A stretch of 23,912 bases of DNA, taken from NCBI GenBank assembly GCA_002347705.1, contig DDWY01000016.1, positions 1-23,912 of the forward strand, in the 5' to 3' direction. A model generated the notes under the pieces. The model saw only the letters and a program-made list of their open reading frames with translations. It ran no database searches and was not told the origin of the DNA. Made by a program: the position numbers and the translations under genes. Positions 20,258-23,912 of this stretch are shown in pieces. The stretch comes from Anaerolineaceae bacterium UBA2274. Lineage in GTDB: Bacteria > Chloroflexota > Anaerolineae > Anaerolineales > Anaerolineaceae. Within the stretch, counting starts at the first letter, position 1. Each line of letters begins with the position of its first letter.

Positions 20258-21007
20258 ATGTTAAGAACTGCTAATCACATGCCGCTCATTATTGCCCATC
20301 GAGGGGATTCTGCGAATGCCCCTGAAAACACACTGGCCGCATTCCACCTGGCCTATGAAAATAGCGCGGACGGCATCGAGCTGGATGCCATGCTCTCGGC
20401 CGACCGGCAACTGGTGGTGATTCATGACGACACACTGGATCGGACCAGCAACGGGCACGGTAAGGTTGGCGAGATGCCATTGACTGCCTTGCGCGAACTG
20501 GATGCTGGCGCTTGGTTCAGCCCAAAATTCAAGGGCGAACCCATTCCCTTGCTGGATGAGGTTTTCACTGAGCTTGGCGGCAAATTTCTGATCAATGTTG
20601 AACTCAAAAATTACAAAACCCCCAAAGATCAGCTACCTGAGCTCGTGGTTGCTTTGGTGAAAAAGCATGCTCTGAGCGATTCTGTGCTGCTTTCTTCTTT
20701 TAATGCCCGCAACCTCCTGCGTGCAAAATCTCTGGCGCCGGAAATCAGAACTGGTTTGCTGACCCTGCCGGGTTTGCTTGGATTGCCAATGCGCGGGTTT
20801 CTGGGGCGGCGCTATGGGGCTGATGATTTGCACCCGTACTACCGCGATGTTTCCGCAAAGATGGTGCAAACCAGGCACCAGATAGGGCAAAAAGTAAACG
20901 TTTGGACGGTGGATGCGCCAAATGATCTGCGCCGTATGCAATCTTGTGGCGTTGATATGATTATCTGCAATGACCCAGCTCATGCCCGCCAGATCCTGGA
21001 GGGATAA
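20258..21007 (+). CDS. Glycerophosphodiester phosphodiesterase
   Basis: Hydrolyses glycerophosphodiesters, the deacylated headgroups of phospholipids, to sn-glycerol-3-phosphate and an alcohol. In the 249-residue product the GDPD motif is complete: H14-R15 in IAHRGDSANAPENT, E23, E41 and D43 in IELDAMLS, H56 in VIHDDTLDRTS, and E115 in INVELKN. It ends in VWTVDAPNDLRRM and a typical VDMIICNDP. It has no signal peptide, so it is probably cytoplasmic. ATG 20258 sits just behind TATAAT; ATG 20279 (MPLIIAHRG) is also possible, and an ATG at 20237 precedes the promoter and is rejected. The GH3-like gene follows after one base. Confidence 0.93.
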   Translation: MLRTANHMPLIIAHRGDSANAPENTLAAFHLAYENSADGIELDAMLSADRQLVVIHDDTLDRTSNGHGKVGEMPLTALRELDAGAWFSPKFKGEPIPLLDEVFTELGGKFLINVELKNYKTPKDQLPELVVALVKKHALSDSVLLSSFNARNLLRAKSLAPEIRTGLLTLPGLLGLPMRGFLGRRYGADDLHPYYRDVSAKMVQTRHQIGQKVNVWTVDAPNDLRRMQSCGVDMIICNDPAHARQILEG

Positions 21008-21008
21008 G

Positions 21009-23819
21009 GTGAAAGCCCGCCGGCTGCTTCTGCTCACGTTTGCGTTGGGTTTACTGATGCAACCGCTGGCAATGATTTCCCCTCCGGATCCGGTTCTTGC
21101 CCAAAGCGATGTTGATGCTCTGATGACAGAGATGACGCCCGCGGAAAAGGTGGGACAGCTCTTCTTAATTACCTTTGATGGAAGAGAGATCACCCCCGAA
21201 GGTCCAGTGGCGGACCTGATACAGGATTACCACGTTGGGGGCGTGGTTTTAAGTAGCTCCAATGACAACTTTAGCGGCACGGATACGGCAAGTTCAGCCA
21301 GAGCGCTGGTCGAAACACTCCAACAGCTCGCCTGGCAGAAAAGCCAACCGGTAATTGATCCGGACAATTCTCAGCCTGAGGATCAGGACCTGCCAGCTTA
21401 CGTTCCACTATATATTGGCATCTCACAAAAAGATGAGACTGGCCAGCAGAATCAATTCCTCCAGGACTTTACCCAACTGCCCAACCCCATGGCAATTGGT
21501 GCTACCTGGTCGGAGGAGAATGCCATGCAGGTGGGTCAGGCTTTGGGTCGGGAACTTTCAGCCATGGGTTTCAACCTGTACCTGGGTCCTTCGCTGGATG
21601 TGGTTGATACCAGCGACCTCCTGCAGGCGGCAAACGCGGGCACTGAGACTTTTGGCGGCGATCCCTACTGGGTAGGATTGCTGGCGCAGGCTTACATCTC
21701 GGGTCTGCACACCGGCAGTAAAGGGCAGATGAGTGTGATTGCGCGCCATTTTCCTGGGCTTGGCGGCGCGGATCGTCCGCCGCTGGAAGAAGTGTCCACC
21801 ATTCAGAAATCGCTCGAGCAGCTCAAGCAAATTGAACTATCGCCTTTTATGGCTGTTGCAGGCGCAGGAGATCAGCTGCAGCAGGCTGATGGTTTCATGG
21901 TGTCGCATATCCGTTTCCAGGGACTTCAAGGCAATATTCGAGCGACAACCAAGCCAGTCAGTTTTGACCAGGCTGCTCTGACCCAGTTGCTGAGTGTGGA
22001 ACCAATCGCCACCTGGCGTCAGGCTGGGGGATTGACCGTCAGTGACAGTCTTGGCAGTCGGGCAGTGCGGCTCTTCTTTGATCCAACTGGCACCGAGTTC
22101 GATCCAATCAATATTGCCCGCACCGCTTTCCTGGCTGGAAATGACATGCTCTATCTTGATAATTTCTGGGCCAAGAACGATCCTGATCCTTTTACTACCA
22201 TCCGCACAACACTGGAATCCTTTACCACCAAATATGAGGAAGACAGTGTCTTCGCGCAGCAGGTGGATGCATCCGTGAGGCGAATCCTGGGGGCAAAGCT
22301 CAAACGCTACCCGGAATTCAACCTTGAACAGGTTTTACCACCTGCGGAGGAGCTCGAAAATCTTGGCAAGTCAGATTCTGTAAGCCTTAAGACTGCCCGT
22401 GAAGGCGTAACCCTGATCGCTCCCTCACAGGAATTCCTGGCCGGATTGCTCCCTCAACCTCCGTCCTACTCGGAATACATTACCGTTTTTACTGATACGC
22501 GTTCACTGCAGCAATGTAGCAGTTGTGAGAGCCTGAACCATCTCTCGACCCATGCATTTTTTGGTGCTCTTACTGAGTTATATGGAAGCAAAGGGAGCCG
22601 ACAACTTTCCGACTCACGAATCAGTTCCTATAGCTTTGCTCAACTTACCGAGATCCTCAATCAAGTCAGTGAACCTTCAGACCCCTATATGATTGATAAC
22701 CTGCGGCGTGCAAAGTGGGTCATTTTTAACTTCCAGGGACTCGACCCAAGCCTGCCTCAAACCTATGCTTTAAAACGATTGCTGGCTGAGAGAATAGATC
22801 TGCTGCAAAATAAAAATGTGATTGTCTTCTCTTTCGGTGAGCCATATTATCTCGACAGCACCGAAATTGCCAAACTCACAGCATACTATGCTCTGTACGA
22901 TAAGACCCAGTCTGCTCTGGACATTGCGGCACGCGTCCTGATGCAAGAAGCCCAACCAGTCGGCTCGCTGCCGGTAAGCCTGAATACGGTTGGCTATGAC
23001 ATTGCTCAACAGACTGCGCCTCATCCTAATCAGGTTATTCCAATTGCGCTGCTAACCACTTCCCCAATCTCCGCTGAACAAACACCCACACCCCAGGAGC
23101 CTGCTTCAGAGCCAGTAACACCAGTGCCACTCTTCCGAATGGGAGAGACGGTACGCATTCAAGCGGGACCGGTGCTCGACAAGAACGGACATTCTGTTCC
23201 TGATGGAACCGTCGTGCGCTTCACAGTTCGCCTGGCAGGGGAGAATCTCATCATCGATCAGCCGGATGCTTTGACGGCAGATGGTCTCGCCACGATTAAC
23301 TACCGGATTGAGCGCGATGGGATTCTGGAGGTTAATGCCTCCAGTGAACCGGCGATGGTCTCGGGCACGTTGGTGCTGAACACGCAGGGTGGTTTGGCAC
23401 AGGTCATCATGCCTACACCCACCCCCACCATTCAGCCCACTCCCTCGGCTACCCCGGTTCCAACTCAAACGCCAGTGGCAAGCCCAACCGCAGAACCGGG
23501 CACGAACACCACCGGATTCCCACGCATGATGGATTGGTTCCTGATAGTGTTGATCCTGATTGCAGGATTTGGAGTAGCCTATCTAATTGGTTTCCGCTGG
23601 TGGGGTGGACCTGCGTGGGCATTTCGCTCGGGTTTTTGCACCCTGATCGGTGGTCTGCTCGCGTATCTTCTGCTCACCCTGGGCATCGACAGCCTGGTGG
23701 AATTGGTAAAGGAAAGCAGCTCGTGGTTCATCGTGCAGATGAGCGTGATCGGAATGTTATTTGGCTGGGTTGGCGCTCTCATCTGGTGGCTGCGGGCAGA
23801 GGGAATGAAAGCGCCTTAA
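21009..23819 (+). CDS. Membrane-anchored GH3-family (NagZ-like) protein with Ig-like domain
   Basis: A 936-residue exported protein. In order: signal peptide (1-31, cleavage after VLA); a glycoside hydrolase 3 TIM-barrel domain (about 35-370), starting with the NagZ-like MTPAEKVGQLFLITFDG; a GH3 C-terminal-like domain (about 400-685); a Thr/Pro linker; a beta-sandwich Ig-like domain (711-797); a second Thr/Pro linker (801-833); and three membrane segments in 838-930. D346 in the VSDSLGS segment is the likely nucleophile. The His loop is altered: R246-H247-F-P-G-L-G-G-A-D-R-P-P replaces the usual K-H-F-P-G-H-G-D-T-x-x-D-S-H, so the catalytic dyad His is absent. It may be an unusual or inactive N-acetylhexosaminidase acting on peptidoglycan or glycolipid. 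The GTG start at 21009 is set by GGAGG six bases before it. Confidence 0.88.
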   Translation: MKARRLLLLTFALGLLMQPLAMISPPDPVLAQSDVDALMTEMTPAEKVGQLFLITFDGREITPEGPVADLIQDYHVGGVVLSSSNDNFSGTDTASSARALVETLQQLAWQKSQPVIDPDNSQPEDQDLPAYVPLYIGISQKDETGQQNQFLQDFTQLPNPMAIGATWSEENAMQVGQALGRELSAMGFNLYLGPSLDVVDTSDLLQAANAGTETFGGDPYWVGLLAQAYISGLHTGSKGQMSVIARHFPGLGGADRPPLEEVSTIQKSLEQLKQIELSPFMAVAGAGDQLQQADGFMVSHIRFQGLQGNIRATTKPVSFDQAALTQLLSVEPIATWRQAGGLTVSDSLGSRAVRLFFDPTGTEFDPINIARTAFLAGNDMLYLDNFWAKNDPDPFTTIRTTLESFTTKYEEDSVFAQQVDASVRRILGAKLKRYPEFNLEQVLPPAEELENLGKSDSVSLKTAREGVTLIAPSQEFLAGLLPQPPSYSEYITVFTDTRSLQQCSSCESLNHLSTHAFFGALTELYGSKGSRQLSDSRISSYSFAQLTEILNQVSEPSDPYMIDNLRRAKWVIFNFQGLDPSLPQTYALKRLLAERIDLLQNKNVIVFSFGEPYYLDSTEIAKLTAYYALYDKTQSALDIAARVLMQEAQPVGSLPVSLNTVGYDIAQQTAPHPNQVIPIALLTTSPISAEQTPTPQEPASEPVTPVPLFRMGETVRIQAGPVLDKNGHSVPDGTVVRFTVRLAGENLIIDQPDALTADGLATINYRIERDGILEVNASSEPAMVSGTLVLNTQGGLAQVIMPTPTPTIQPTPSATPVPTQTPVASPTAEPGTNTTGFPRMMDWFLIVLILIAGFGVAYLIGFRWWGGPAWAFRSGFCTLIGGLLAYLLLTLGIDSLVELVKESSSWFIVQMSVIGMLFGWVGALIWWLRAEGMKAP

Positions 23820-23891
23820 GGGGCGTGCGTGGTGATTTGCTCTTGCTATTGATTTGTCACAACGTGCCCGAAGGGTATTGAGAGGTTTATC

Positions 23892-23912
23892 TGTCATTGC
23901 GAACCTCTTTTG
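23892..23912. repeat. Terminus of the dispersed repeat, cut by the window end
   Basis: TGTCATTGCGA (23892-23902) equals, apart from the edge base, the reverse complement of the right terminus of the element at 1-163. The last 11 bases (AACCTCTTTTG, 23902-23912) are identical to bases 1-11, so joining the two window ends would make a complete repeat terminus. Between the GH3-like stop and this point (23820-23891) nothing else is seen. Confidence 0.55.

Overview
The window looks like a piece of a bacterial chromosome from the Chloroflexota, most likely class Anaerolineae. This is an inference from gene style: an extracellular protein with a Pro/Thr linker before its membrane anchor, an F420-non-reducing-type [NiFe] hydrogenase pair, a lipid-acyltransferase/CDP-alcohol transferase pair, and short dispersed palindromic repeats. 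No rRNA, tRNA, CRISPR array, transposase or phage gene was found. About 20 protein genes are well supported, in short operons with frequent TAATG/TGATG stop-start overlaps.

Left part (1-5250): a truncated inverted-repeat element opens the window. A co-directional group follows: imidazolonepropionase (hutI), a small membrane protein, an HD-domain phosphohydrolase, and then the broken 5' end of an ADP-ribosylglycohydrolase gene whose remainder has been replaced by repeats. On the other strand lies a two-gene [NiFe] hydrogenase (small then large subunit). The large subunit ends at its last active-site motif without the usual cleavable C-terminal peptide. The region upstream of it carries four same-strand DnaA-box-like sequences spaced by whole helical turns.

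Middle (5250-14250): inositol-monophosphatase-family enzyme, RNase J, an Hsp20 chaperone, a small membrane protein, a PPK2 polyphosphate kinase translationally coupled to an unusual PfkB-like kinase, a lipoprotein glutaminyl cyclase, peptidase T, and a SlyD-like prolyl isomerase with a Cys/His metal-binding tail. Several clear intrinsic terminators separate these units.

Right part (14250-23912): a zinc-uptake operon zur-znuA-znuC-znuB with a near-consensus promoter (TTGACA-17-TAAAAT) and a Fur-family palindrome over the predicted transcription start, so autoregulation is very likely. Then come a LpxL/PatA-type acyltransferase and a CDP-alcohol phosphatidyltransferase (polar lipid synthesis), a degenerate ROK-fold protein on the other strand, and, from a shared divergent promoter region, a glycerophosphodiester phosphodiesterase and a 936-residue membrane-anchored GH3-like protein with a missing catalytic histidine. 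This last block reads as a cell-envelope locus. The window stops inside another copy of the repeat that opens it.

The most interesting points are the envelope locus with three degenerate enzyme folds (ROK, GH3 and, further left, PfkB), the hydrogenase without a C-terminal peptide, the phased DnaA boxes, and the decayed ADP-ribosylglycohydrolase. No single element is a proven new system.
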